Source: Gordionus sp. m RMFG-2023 (Eukaryota; Nematomorpha; Gordioida; Chordodea; Parachordodidae). Taken from it: 64,000 bases of DNA. The stretch covers positions 35,379,366 to 35,443,365 of the forward strand of contig NC_088777.1 of NCBI RefSeq assembly GCF_954871325.1, in the 5' to 3' direction. The first letter of the stretch is position 1. Each line of letters starts with the position of its first letter. This document shows positions 22,613-33,214 of this stretch, piece by piece. Below the pieces are notes generated by a model. It was not told where the DNA came from, searched no databases, and worked only from the letters and a program-made list of their open reading frames with translations. The translations under genes were made by a program, and so were the position numbers.

Positions 22613-23469
22613 TATTTTGTTTGTTATTAATATGGAAATAAAGAAAAAAACAATGATAGAATAAATTCAAAAAAGCGTTTTAAGCAGTAATAAAGTTTTG
22701 AGAAATTTAGAAAAAAAAATTAAAAATCGTTATTTTTTTGATCGTTTAAAATATTGTTTTTTGTGAGCGGGCAGGTCAGGCTTAATTTTTTTAGCAGCAA
22801 GCGTGAAAGGGTGTGCAATTATTTTTTGTTACCGCGAGTGAGCAAGCCATGAATAAACAATTATCAAGCATAAAAAATATCTCTGCTAATATTATTGAGA
22901 AATTAAGTTTTATTAAAAATAATTTACTTTTTTAAGGTTTATTAAAATAAAAAATTAACTAGTAGCAGCTCAATTTAGATAATCATAATTTAAAATTTTA
23001 GCCAAATTAATATTACGCAGGTCTTGAGATTACATTAATAGATGTTCAAACATTTCTGCCATCTATAAACAAAATCTCCAGCCATGCATATTTTTTGACT
23101 AAAATATTTGACCAGTGATTTTGAAAAGTGGAGCCGTTTAACAACAAAAATAACATCAATGAATAAAATAAAATATTGTTAATTATATATTTGGCAAAAC
23201 TTTTGAATATTCTAATAAAAAGGAATATGTTTTGGAGAAAGTAGGCTCATACCTAGGCCTGAATTAAAAGATATAAAATGCAAATCATATATCATTCTTT
23301 GTTTGAGCCCCTGCCCTCTCCCCCGCAATAAACACCATTAACATAATTTTTTATCTGGCCAAACATTGCCCAATACCTAATGTAAAAGTAGTATCAGTGC
23401 AACTCTGATTCTTATTGGGAAAAGAAAAATAAATAAGGAAATTAACAAAAAAAATTTTATAAAAAAAAA
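22613..23469. other. AT-rich intronic stretch
   Basis: I recognise no gene or element here. It is the 5' part of intron 2 of the ZNF598-like gene. No candidate for the next zinc-finger exon is visible, which agrees with exon 3 lying at 6439-6614. Confidence 0.45.
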
Positions 23470-23475
23470 TTTTAC

Positions 23476-23745
23476 TTTTAAATGTTTTAGGCATATATCA
23501 CAATAATACCTATCATGTAAAGCTTTTAAATGGTCTTTCAAAATTTTAAGACTAGGAAAACATTTTGTTTTTATATTTGAACTACATTCAGGGCAAGGAT
23601 GATTCAAAAGTTGTGTGCATTCATCTTTAATCTGACCAGATTCATAATATATACCCCATTTAGGTTTATGCATGTCATCCATTTCATTATTTAAGCTTTC
23701 CAAGTATTTTATTTCCTCTGGAATATATTGAGAGGAGTAGATAAT
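23476..23745 (-). CDS. ZNF598: ZNF598/Hel2-like E3 ubiquitin ligase, exon 2
   Basis: The exon encodes 90 residues. In order they are I-I-Y-S-S-Q-Y-I-P-E-E, then W-G-I-Y-Y-E-S-G-Q-I (the family's D-I-Y-F-x-D-G-x-V segment), L-L-N-H-P-C-P-E-C, a spacer, L-K-D-H-L-K-A-L-H completing a C2H2 finger, and Y-Y-C-D-I-C-L-K-H-L-K. It starts after acceptor ATTATAG (23746-23752) in phase 0 and ends at donor GTAAAA (23470-23475) in phase 0. The extra Phe-rich residues that would follow if the frame ran on are intron sequence. No stops interrupt the exon, and its blocks follow the order known for ZNF598/Hel2, which ubiquitinates small ribosomal subunit proteins on collided ribosomes. Confidence 0.85.
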
Positions 23746-24059
23746 CTATAATTAGCAAAAATTCAATAAAATAATAATTAAATATTCAAAAATTGTGATT
23801 TTTGAATGACAAGGGTAACAAAATTTAAATTACCAAAATATATTATAAACAAAGAAAAAAAATCTATAAAATCTCTGTATGAAGAGAATCTTGATACTTT
23901 AGATATTAAAAACGTAATGATAAACTTGATTAAATTAATATTAAATATATTCTTGAAATGTATTTAAAATTGAAAAAGAATATGAATTATCTCCATAAAA
24001 TAAACTTTATACTATAATAAAGCTTATTTTATGGAATTGATAATTCTATATATGATTAC
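23746..24059 (-). other. ZNF598: intron 1 of the ZNF598-like gene (314 bp)
   Basis: It is bounded by donor GTAATC directly after codon AAG of L-Q-K and by acceptor ATTATAG. It is very AT-rich and contains no element that I can recognise. Removing it joins L-Q-K to I-I-Y-S in phase, as the family requires. Confidence 0.75.
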
Positions 24060-24263
24060 CTTTTGTAAATCAGTTCTACAAACTGGACAATAACATTGAT
24101 CACATAGTATTCTCATTCGCATTGAACAATTAGAACATATTTTATGCAAACATTTTCCGTAAGAAAATATTTTTATTGGTGTACAACATATAATACAAGT
24201 ATCGAGGTCAGGTCTAAATGAAATTTTACTTTCTTTTATATATCTTGGGAATTTATTCATCAT
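24060..24263 (-). CDS. ZNF598: ZNF598/Hel2-like E3 ubiquitin ligase, exon 1 with RING finger
   Basis: ATG at 24261-24263 opens M-M-N-K-F-P-R-Y. A RING finger follows: C-I-I-C-C near residue 22, then G-K-C-L-H-K-I-C-S-N-C, S-M-R-M-R-I-L-C-D-Q and C-P-V-C-R-T-D-L. The phrase S-x-R-M-R-x-L-C and the closing C-x-V-C-R-x-D-L are hallmarks of the ZNF598/Hel2 RING, which recruits an E2 for ribosome-collision ubiquitination in the cytosol. The exon ends after L-Q-K at a GTAATC donor. I chose the ATG at 24263 because the upstream in-frame codons include no other ATG before a stop. A non-coding 5' exon further right is possible. The coding sequence shows no sign of decay. Confidence 0.88.
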
Positions 24264-25283
24264 AAACCCCAAAATGCAAATCTAATTTGAACGTAACCTA
24301 TTAATTCGAAATATTTATCCACCAAAAAAATAGTAATATAAATGTAAAAAATGATTAAATTGAAATGTTTTGTTAATGCATTTAAGTTTTACTAATGAAG
24401 CTCAAATAACATTGTCTGCAAATATAAATATTGTGCTTTTGTGGTGGAGTATTTATAGCAAATTAAACATACCATACATAAAATATATTAACTGTTTTAG
24501 TAAATCTTATAGTGATGTGATGCTTGGACTTGGAATGCCCTGTCAGTTAGTTAAATTTGATATAATCAGAATATATAGCCAGGTCGGTTGAGCCAAGGAA
24601 TTATATAAATAGAAGATCGACCATAAAAATATACTTCGATTTGAGTTGGACTCGGGTAATGAGAGTTAAATCGGACTAGATTCCTGCAACTAAATTCTCC
24701 AAATAGGGGCCATTCACATTTATTCCATAGATGTAACCGGGGGGGGGGGGGCAAGGCTGAATCCTCCCTTTGGAAATTTGTATATTCTAGTAAATATAAT
24801 TTTAAGGTAATATGATTCCCCCGCACCCTCTTCTTTCCCAAAAATGAATACAATATATCCCTATAAGCAATACTTTGAAAGAAAAATAAATAAAAATTAT
24901 TATTTTTTAAGATAGTTACTATAAGTTAAAACTTTATATAAAAGCATTTTTATTAAAAATAGGATTAGTGTCTAATATAACATAGTGCGATTTTGAACCA
25001 ACCAAAATAATTTTTAAAAATTTTAACGTGATCAATGGCCTGCAATATGTTGATCTAAAATTCTCCAATAAAATTTATGGTGAAAAAACTAACCTAATAG
25101 GGCTTCCCCTATCCCCTATCAAAATGGCTCTGCTTATGATCCAAATTAGAGTGTAGATGATGGGAATTTGAACATTTAATAGTATTTAAATACAATTACA
25201 TTGCAGAAAAGATAACTTAAATGAAAAATACTCTAAAAAAATTTAAGATGTAGACGCAAACATTTTTCAAATTTTAATCAGAG
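24264..25283. other. region upstream of the ZNF598-like gene
   Basis: No coding region is supported. It should contain the 5' UTR and promoter of the minus-strand gene, but I cannot point to a specific promoter element. A 13-base run of G lies near 24739-24751, beside a TAACC and C/G-rich stretch that may be a transposon end. Confidence 0.4.
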
Positions 25284-25555
25284 TTAAGCAGTACCGAGAA
25301 TACTTGTATCTAAGATACAAGATACTTTTGTATCTTGTACTAAGTATCTTTTTAACATTTTTAATAAGATACTCACATCTGTATCTAAGATCCTTTATGC
25401 TGAAAAGAATCTTATATGATTTTCATTTCCTTGACAAAAGATACAGATACAGATTCTTTTTAATATTCATGTTTAAAAATTTTACATATCACTCGAGAAT
25501 CTTGTATTAATTTCTTATTTTTTTCCAAAATATTTGAAATATGATGACAATCAAA
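25284..25555 (-). mobile_element. terminal fragment of the GTATC-repeat hAT family
   Basis: This matches the reverse complement of the right end of the hAT at 36101-38564, from the terminus (GTTAAGCAGTACCGAGAATA here, GTTGGGCAGTACCGCGAATA there) through the GTATCTAAGATACAAGATAC repeats to about 25550. It carries only this end and no coding region. The terminus lies next to AGA, so the break is probably at the internal side. Confidence 0.7.
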
Positions 25556-26329
25556 ATTAGCTGGAAAATTTACTTAAGGTAAAAAATAACCACACCAAAA
25601 CGGAATAAGTTAAGATTATATTATATATATAAAAGTTACTCGATAGTATATCATTACCAATTTTATGTAATAGTTCTCGTAAATCAAATCCCAAACTTAA
25701 AATTTTATATGGAAATTTTTTAAAAATAAAAGTTAAAGACAATGAACAGGCTAGGTTTAAACACAAATTTCGTTAAACATATTAAAGTATATTATTTATG
25801 TGTGATTAAAAGGGGATCTTAAAAATTCAAGTTTACAATATTGTCTACCTTTATTAAAAGCTGCCCAATATGGTATGGGCAAAATATTTTAAGAAAATAT
25901 TTTCCTATGATTTAAATATAATGGGGCTTTTTTGACATCAATATCAAATCCATATTTTAAGAACTTATGGATAGAGTCCGATGATAAAAAAAAATACTTT
26001 CAAAATGTATTAATAAAAGAAGCCCTAAATATAGTACCAGGTATATAAGCAAGCTCAAACTATTACACCAATAGATTTAACATCTAATAAAGAAAATGAT
26101 GTTATTTTTATTTTGGTAAAACAAATGTTGCTGAGTTCAATAATACAATTAACATTGAACTGGAGGTTTAAATTATATTAAAGGAAGTCGAAATACATTA
26201 TATATGCTTAATTATTATCCTTCCATTAAGGAAATTTTTTATAGATATAAAAATGCAATACCTATATCAGCTCCAATTGAAAGGCAATTTAGTTTTGGCC
26301 AATCTATATTATAATTTTCCAATATCCTC
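25556..26329. other. AT-rich stretch without recognisable feature
   Basis: No coding region, inverted ends or tandem repeats that I can support. Confidence 0.4.
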
Positions 26330-26474
26330 ACTACGTCATTGTGACGTCATGTCATCGCTACGTCATGTCATCGCTACGTCATGTCATCGCTACGTCATGT
26401 CATCGCTACGTCATGTCATCGCTACGTCATGTCATCGTTACGTCATGTCATCATTACGTCATGTCATCGGTACG
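26330..26474. repeat. 16-bp minisatellite carrying ACGTCA
   Basis: About eight copies of a 16-bp unit (ATCGCTACGTCATGTC) stand in a row. The last three differ at one or two positions (CGTTACG, CATTACG, CGGTACG). The first copy is preceded by TGTGACGTCATG, which contains the full palindrome TGACGTCA. The array happens to be open in one frame (R-H-V-I-A-T-S-C repeats), but I see no reason to call that a gene. Confidence 0.9.
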
Positions 26475-26699
26475 TATTTATTTATTTATTTTTTATTTGT
26501 TGATTTTTTTATAAACAGATGTTCATATCAAATTCTGAAATCAGAAGAAGTAATTTATTTGTTGATTTTTTATGAGACTATCATTTTCCTTGACTGAAAT
26601 CGGAGTGCCAGATACCAATTTTTAGAGATTATCATTTTATTTGAATTCCTGAAATCAGAAGAAGTAATTTATTTGTTCATTTTTTATGATCATATCTAT

Positions 26700-27660
26700 T
26701 TTTAGCTTATGATGGATGATATTCCCACTATTTCTAGAGAGGTTAACCTAATATTGACTCTATTTTTTATTTATTCTTTTGTTTTTATTTTAGATCATGT
26801 TCATTGCATTTATATTCTTTATATTATTCTTTGTTTTTATTTTAGATAACAAGCCCTGTCTTACCCACATTTAATGATTGTACAGGTGGTATATTGACTC
26901 CTCATCAAGTTCAATGCATTTATTTTTTTATTTATTCTTTTGTTTCTATTTTAGATAACAAGCCATGTCTTACCCATATTTAATGATTGTACAGGTGGTA
27001 TATTGACTCCTCATCAAGTTCAATGCATTTTTTTTTTTTATTTATTCTTTTGTTTCTATTTTAGATAACAAGCCATGTCCTAACCTCAGTTAATGATTGT
27101 ATTCCCACTATTTCTAGAGAGTAACCTAATATTGACTCTATTTTTTATTTATTCTTTTGTTTTTATTTTAGATCATGTTCATTGCATTTATATTCTTTAT
27201 ATTATTCTTTGTTTTTATTTTAGATAACAAGCCCTGTCTTACCCATATTTAATGATTGTACAAGTATATTGACTCATCAAGTTCAATGCTTTATTTTTTT
27301 TATTTATTCTTTTGTTTCTATTTTAGATAACAAGCCATGTCCTAACCTCAGTTAATGATTGTACAGGTGATGATTTATCCTTCATTAATAAAAGAAAAAG
27401 ATGGCAGATCATTAAAAAAAAGAAACGCACTAGGGATAGCGAGGCCCTACAAAATCTACTAACAACTCAAAATAAAGTTAGCCTTACATATATATTTTTT
27501 TATACTCTTTTATATTATAGAATACATCTATTTTAGCTTCTGATAATGTCCCCACTATTTCTAGGGAGTTGAACCTTATATTGACTCCTCAGGTTCAATG
27601 CATTTATATTTTTTAATTATTCTTCTGTTTTTATTTTAGATAACAAACCCTTCTTTATTT
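26700..27660 (+). repeat. tandem exon/intron-like repeats 5' of the Helitron
   Basis: TTTTAGATAACAA recurs six times, with the G of each TTTTAG near 26845, 26954, 27064, 27223, 27326 and 27639. Several copies are followed by about 40 bases ending GATTGTACAG and then GTGGTATATTGACTCC. Each unit therefore looks like a polypyrimidine tract plus AG, a 40-base 'exon', a GT, and a 65-70-base 'intron'. A longer stretch at about 26726-26850 is repeated at 27109-27228. Spacing is 103-110 bp for adjacent copies. Splicing is inferred from these motifs only. Confidence 0.7.
27365..27475 (+). pseudogene. Helitron N-terminal basic exon-like segment
   Basis: One frame reads D-D-L-S-F-I-N-K-R-K-R-W-Q-I-I-K-K-K, then R-T-R-D-S-E-A-L-Q-N-L-L. 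This kind of Lys/Arg-rich stretch precedes the Cys finger in Helitron proteins. It follows the last tandem GATTGTACAG unit and may be the continuation of that exon. It is too short to be sure. Confidence 0.4.
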
Positions 27661-28146
27661 CCTCCTTATAATTGTTTAAATAATGATATATCTACCATTA
27701 ATAATCAACAAATACAAAATAAATGTTCAGAAAACACGATAGTCTTGACAAGTCCCCAACTAGACAAATTTTATTTTTTGATGATAGCCTCCCAACTACT
27801 AGAGATATGCATATATTGACCCCTTTACAGGTTCAGTACAGTATTTTAATGTTCGTTTTATTTCAATAAAAATGTTTGCCTGATTTCCTTATTTATTTTA
27901 GGTTAACCCAAACTTAATCCCTCACATAGCTACAAAACATGATATTTCTGTTAAAGATAAGCAAAGAAAAAATGGCGACTCAACAAACGCCTTACCCATT
28001 CTAGAATTACAGGTATGCAGTATAATAAGGACCTACGCCTGATATTAACTCCCTTGCAGGTTTTTAATGTTTTATATATATAGGTTTATTTTATAATAAC
28101 CCAGATACCGTCAACTGATATTTTTATAACCACTAACACATTCCCT

Positions 28147-30150
28147 ATGGCACCTCTACCATGTATATTTCGACATATATTTGATGACCACCACTCACCT
28201 ATATTAGATATCGGAAATATGACAGAAATATGCGCCTTCTGCAATGCTAAAATGTGGAATGGAGAAAAATTATCAAAAAGCTCATGTAGAAATATTCAGT
28301 TTTCTACATGTTGTTTGAATGGGAAGGTATTTTTATCTAAAATTTTCCAATTACCACCAAATTATTACGTTTATTTACCGGGAATCATTGTTCCTCATCC
28401 CACTTTTTAACAAACATAAGAGCTTATAATTCCGCACTGTCATTCACTTCACTAGGAGTTATATAAATAATAATTTATCCAATTCGCGATCAGGTAATTA
28501 TACCTTTCAAATTAATGGACAGGTTCATCATCGCATTGGTTCACTCCTACCAACATTAGGGGAGACTCCTAAATTTGCCCAATTATATATACATGATATT
28601 TTAAATGAGATAGAAAACAGACATAACCAGGTTCCGTTTTTAGATCGTTGTCTTTTAATGAAATTGCAGGATATTGTTCACACCTACAACCCCTTTGCTT
28701 CTCAATTTTTGAGAGTATCTTCTATGATCGTTACTGGCGTTCCTAGCATATCCTTAAACTTAAAATCTACACAAGTTTTGACGTACGTTATCGCAATAAA
28801 CCTACCTCATCTGAAATAGCAGTATTATTACCTGGTGATGGCAGTGATCATATAGTCCATAGAGATATTATCTTAAAAACTCTATCTGGTCCTTTAAGAC
28901 GTATTAATGAGCTCCATTCCTCATACGATCCCTTGCAATATGTTCTTCTATTTCCCAGAGGCGATATTGGATACCATCCATCCATTCATTATAGAAACTC
29001 AACTAATAAATATGTTACCTGCAGAGAGTACTATGCCTATCGCTTTATGGTCAGGCAGGATGATGAGAATGTTATTTTAAGATCCAAACGTCTTTTTCAC
29101 CAATTCATTGTCGACAGTTATGCCAAACAGGAAACGCTTCGATTAAATTTTATACGTAATAATCAATCCAAATTACGCGCCGAACTCTATCAAGGCATAC
29201 ATGATGCTATTTTAGAGGGAGATACTAATGCTGACAATCTTGGCAGAAGAATAATTTTGCCTTCTTCTTTTACCGGTGGCCCCAGGCATATGCATCAGCT
29301 TTATCAGGACGCAATGGCTATTGTACGCTGCTTTGGTAAACCATCATTATTCATTACTTTCACCTGCAACCCTAAATGGGATGAAATAATGCGTGAATTA
29401 TTTCCTCATCAGACCCCAAACGACCGCCCAGATTTAGTTTGTCGCGTTTTTCGTCAAAAATTAAAATGTCTAAAAAAGGATTTGCTCTATTATCATGTTC
29501 TTGGCAAAGTAATCGCTTATATAGATGTCATAGAATTCCAGAAAAGAGGTTTGCCTCATTGTCATATGTGCCTTATACTACATAAATCTCATAGGCTACC
29601 AACGGCTGATACTTATGATGATGTAGTTTGTTCTGAAATTCCTAACAAAATAACTGAGCCTAAGCTGTTTCAAATTATTAGCAATTTTAATACACATGGG
29701 CCATGTGGTATAACATTTCCTAATAGTCCCTGCATGATTGATGGAAAATGCTCAAAAAACCTCTTCTATTGATAAGTATGGTTATCCTTTATATAGGCGA
29801 CGAAATGATGGCGTTACCTTCCAAAAAAAATTAAACGGATTTATATTTAACAACCGTTAGATTATTCCTTATAATAAACATTTATCAAAAAAATATAATG
29901 CACATATAAATGTAGAAATTTGTTCATCTGTCCAGTCCATAAAATACATTTATAAGTATTGTTACAAAGGCCATGACAGAACTACTGCTTCCGTTTCCAT
30001 TAATAATGTTGATGAAACTACCCAGTTCATTGATGCTCGATATATATCCGCCATAGAATCGCTATGGCGTACTTTGGATTTTGAAATGCAGGATCATTCT
30101 CCTGCAGTCTATCGTTTAGACCTTCATCTACCCAATCAATATAATCCTTT
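28147..30150 (+). pseudogene. Helitron Rep (HUH endonuclease) half, broken
   Basis: The first frame (28147-28410) has the N-terminal finger C-x2-C...M-W-x-G-E...C-C...G-K-V. The next readable blocks are G-Q-V-H-H-R-I-G-S-L-L-P-T-L-G-E-T-P-K-F-A-Q-L-Y near 28513-28590 and Y-R-N-K-P-T-S-S-E-I-A near 28780-28820. A long open frame at 28933-29772 carries F-P-R-G-D-I-G-Y-H, F-I-T-F-T-C-N-P-K-W-D-E-I and the HUH-type R-G-L-P-H-C-H-M. The tyrosine motif Y-I-Y-K-Y-C-Y-K-G is near 29945-29972 in another frame. These blocks make up the nicking and joining domain for rolling-circle transposition. At least four frame changes or stops split it (near 28410, 28780, 29770 and 30145), so it cannot make Rep. 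Confidence 0.8.
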
Positions 30151-32294
30151 TTCAATCAAATACTGATATAAATAATATCTTAACTAAAAATCCTGGTACA
30201 AAATTAACCGAATGGTTTAAAATTAATCAACTTGACACAGATGCCAGACATTATATTTATGCAGATTTTGTAAGATATTATGTGTGGAAACCTCTATCTA
30301 AACAGTGGTTAAAACGAAAAATGGGTGGTAATAAAGTTATAGGCCGTATACGCACAGTTTCTCCTAAAGAGGGTGAGGTATTTTATTTAAGACTATTACT
30401 TAATTATGTTACTGGGCCTACATGCTTTAAAGATCTACGCTCTTTTAATGGAATTATCAGTAACACTTTTAAAGATGCATGTATTCGACGTGGTCTGTTA
30501 TCAGATGATGCGGAATGGAACCATTGTTTAGAGAAAGGTCTTTCATTTAAGATGCCATATCAATTGCGCCAGTTATTTTCTGTTATTTTATTACATTATG
30601 AGCCGAGAGATCCTCTAGGTCTATGGAATTCTTTTAAATTTTATCTTTGTGAAGATTTTTCCAAGAAAATATCACCAGAGCCGGATAACCTTATCACCGA
30701 AAATCTCGCGCTATGCCACATCAATCAAATTTTGATTCAAAATGGTAAATCTCATAAGGATTTTTTGGGAATGCCTATCCCTTTATTATCCACCCAATCT
30801 CCATCTACTACAGCTAATATTAGGTGTCACCTTATTCGGGAGGAAATTTCCTACGATACTAATGATATGTATAAAAAATATTTGGCTAACTACAATTTAT
30901 TTAATCGGGATCAAAATATTATCTATGCCAAAATTATGTCCTTGCCCTCCACTCCATCCCATAATTTATTTTTTATAGATGGTCCTGGTGGTACTGGAAA
31001 ATCATTTCTATTAAATACAATATTATTTAACTTGAGAGCTCAAGGTAAAATTGCTATAGCTGTTGCATCTTCTGGCATAGCTTCAACTCTTCTTCATAAT
31101 GGCCGTACTGCACATTCACGTTTCAACATCCCCTTAAGTATTCATGAAAGTTCCTCATGTAATATTCCTTACCAAAGCCAAATAGCTGAATTGATAAGAC
31201 AATCGGTAATTATAATATGGGACGAAATTTCAATGACTCATAAACATATATTCGAGGCCGTGGATAGGTCATTTCAGGATATAATGAAATTAGACAAACC
31301 GTTTGGTGGTAAAATTATTATTTTTGGCGGAGATTTTAGACAGATTTTACCTGTTATTAAACGTGGTGGAAGATGCGACATTGTTAACTCAACCTTAAAA
31401 CGATCCTATTTATGGTCACATATAGTGCCCTTAAGGTTATGTATTAATATGAGACTTCTACAATTCCAGGAAGCAAATAATTATCTTATTAATAATAAAT
31501 ACTCAAAATTTCTTTTAAGAGTTGGTGAAGGCTGTGAAACATTCGATGGCTCCAGGGATAAAATAAAAATTCCTCAAGATTGTTGTATAGCTTCCAATGA
31601 TATCGAGGATCTTATTGCTTTTGTTTACGATATAGACAAAGACAATTCATCATTTAACCGAACATCATTTGCTCAAAATGCAATCCTGACCCCTAAAAAC
31701 GTAGATGTCGATTCTATAAATATTAAATTGATTAACAAAATTCCGGGAGATTTAATTACATACATAAGTGCTGATAAAACGATAACCGAGGATGAAGCGA
31801 CGTTTTATCCCACTGAATTTTTAAACTCTTTAAGTATATCAGGATTACCACCTCACAAACTTTTACTCAAAGTCGGGGTACCTATAATATTAATGCGTAA
31901 CTTAAATTCTGCTTCTGGTTTGAATAATGGGACTAAATTGATTATAACTTCTTTGCTACCAAATATAATTGAGGCGGAATTTGTTTCTGGTAGTTTTCTC
32001 AGTACTAAAGTTCTCATTCCTATAATAAGTTTAATTCCTACAGATTCTGGCTTGCCATTTTCCTTTAAGCGCCGCCAATTTCCCGTGAGACCTGCTTTTG
32101 TCATGACAATTAATAAAGCTCAGGGACAAACGTTGAACAAAGTTGGTATCTATTTACCTCATCCTGTTTTTTCACATGGACAGTTATATGTGACTATGTC
32201 TCGAGTTTGTTCTCCTCATAAATTAAAGATTATAACCAATGATAAAACAAAGACTACTACCAATGTGGTATATCATGAGGTTATATCCGATTAA
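30141..32294 (+). CDS. Helitron PIF1-type DNA helicase half, open frame
   Basis: One uninterrupted frame of about 715 codons. Counting from the GTG at 30282, it shows Walker A D-G-P-G-G-T-G-K-S (about residue 233), I-I-W-D-E-I-S-M with the Walker B acid (about 310), G-G-D-F-R-Q-I-L-P-V (about 348), and late superfamily 1 motifs T-I-N-K-A-Q-G-Q-T-L (about 607) and Y-V-T-M-S-R-V (about 635), ending shortly after at TAA. This is the full helicase with the usual Helitron C-terminus. The GTG is not a true start: the frame is open back to about 30141 and reads T-E-W-F-K-I-N-Q-L-D-T-D-A-R-H-Y, which is internal Helitron sequence. The reading shift from the Rep half lies near 30145. All motif residues look intact, which suggests the element was active recently. 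Confidence 0.9.
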   Translation: MILFQSNTDINNILTKNPGTKLTEWFKINQLDTDARHYIYADFVRYYVWKPLSKQWLKRKMGGNKVIGRIRTVSPKEGEVFYLRLLLNYVTGPTCFKDLRSFNGIISNTFKDACIRRGLLSDDAEWNHCLEKGLSFKMPYQLRQLFSVILLHYEPRDPLGLWNSFKFYLCEDFSKKISPEPDNLITENLALCHINQILIQNGKSHKDFLGMPIPLLSTQSPSTTANIRCHLIREEISYDTNDMYKKYLANYNLFNRDQNIIYAKIMSLPSTPSHNLFFIDGPGGTGKSFLLNTILFNLRAQGKIAIAVASSGIASTLLHNGRTAHSRFNIPLSIHESSSCNIPYQSQIAELIRQSVIIIWDEISMTHKHIFEAVDRSFQDIMKLDKPFGGKIIIFGGDFRQILPVIKRGGRCDIVNSTLKRSYLWSHIVPLRLCINMRLLQFQEANNYLINNKYSKFLLRVGEGCETFDGSRDKIKIPQDCCIASNDIEDLIAFVYDIDKDNSSFNRTSFAQNAILTPKNVDVDSINIKLINKIPGDLITYISADKTITEDEATFYPTEFLNSLSISGLPPHKLLLKVGVPIILMRNLNSASGLNNGTKLIITSLLPNIIEAEFVSGSFLSTKVLIPIISLIPTDSGLPFSFKRRQFPVRPAFVMTINKAQGQTLNKVGIYLPHPVFSHGQLYVTMSRVCSPHKLKIITNDKTKTTTNVVYHEVISD

Positions 32295-32639
32295 TCCCGG
32301 TTTATACGAATAAGAATGAACATTACTTAGTATGATATTATTTTATAATTTAAACAATTTTATATTATTTAAGCATCCTTTTGTCAGGCCGCTCAATATG
32401 CGCTTTTATCTCTGATGAATATTTTGTCTAATTGAAAATTATATCAAAGTACATTTTTAAAATTTAACTAAATGAATATAACAATTTTTAAGGATCCTAC
32501 TTTTTTAAAAGTTTACCATTTTGTCGGATCCACCATTGCTCTATTATCCCTGCTGATTATTTTGTATAACGCACAAAAAATATACATAGTACATTATTTT
32601 TATTATAAATAATATTATATATTATTTTATATCTATTCC

Positions 32640-32990
32640 AAAAAATCTTCATTTTATTTCAATAATAATGTTTATTTATATTTTTGCCTGATTTCTTTAT
32701 TTGTCTAGGCTAACCCAACCTTATTCCCTCACATTGCTACAAAACATGATGATTCTATTATTAAAGATAAGCAAAGAAAATAATGAAGAATAAACAAACG
32801 CCTTACCCGTTCTAGAGTTACTGGTAGACAAAATAATAAAGAACTACGCTTGAAATGAACTCATCTGGAGGTTTTTTTTATCTTATGTTTTATATCTATG
32901 TTTATTTTATTTTCACCCAGTTCTCCAAATGATATTTCTATCCCACTATTACAATCCCTATGCCACCTCCACCTATTTTTTAACAAAAAT
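32640..32990 (+). mobile_element. Helitron 5' fragment (second copy)
   Basis: This is alignable with 27840-28170 of the main Helitron: an intron-like end TTTGTCTAG, then GCTAACCCAACCTTATTCCC, the basic segment N-K-R-L-T-R-S-R-V-T, then a GT and a stretch ending in CCTATGCCACCTCCACC. It lacks everything downstream. Confidence 0.7.
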
Positions 32991-33214
32991 AAACATTTTT
33001 ATTTATCACTAAATTTTATTATCTCATTCTTTTCTTTCTATCTCTATTATCTATTAACCACTATATCTCAAAACCTTATCACCTTTAATTTATATAATAT
33101 AATATAATAATTTATACCTTCTTTTTCCCCCCTTTTTTAATCTAATTTTTTAATTACCTTACAATTAATTAACCTTTATCTTAATAACATTACATTTATC
33201 ATGTTATTTTTTAA

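Larger units (their letters stand above)
6615..23475 (-). other. ZNF598: giant transposon-filled intron 2 of the ZNF598-like gene
   Basis: Exon 2 ends in phase 0 at a GTAAAA donor (23470-23475) and exon 3 starts in phase 0 after a TTATTAG acceptor (6615-6621). The joined protein runs ...C-L-K-H-L-K / L-F-T-Q-E-R-K..., which is the uninterrupted order in this family. The 16.9 kb between them consists mainly of the transposons listed separately. Intron 1, by contrast, is only 314 bp. Confidence 0.7.
26700..32294 (+). mobile_element. Helitron (autonomous type, Rep half decayed)
   Basis: The order is N-terminal basic exon-like pieces, a Cys-rich finger, a Helitron_like_N and Rep part with HUH and Y2 motifs, and a PIF1-type helicase, all on the plus strand. 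This is the classic RepHel layout. I could not identify the 5' TC end or the 3' hairpin with CTRR, so both outer limits are approximate. The helicase half is open while the Rep half is broken. Confidence 0.85.

Noticed and set aside
24566-24853. 95-residue minus-strand ORF with Pro run as an upstream exon of the ZNF598-like gene
   Set aside because: The Pro codons come from a 13-base G run on the plus strand, and nothing in it resembles the family.
26253-26597. 114-residue ORF over the 16-bp repeats as a repeat protein
   Set aside because: The frame exists because 16-bp units lack stops in one register; it has no signal outside the repeat and no family resemblance.
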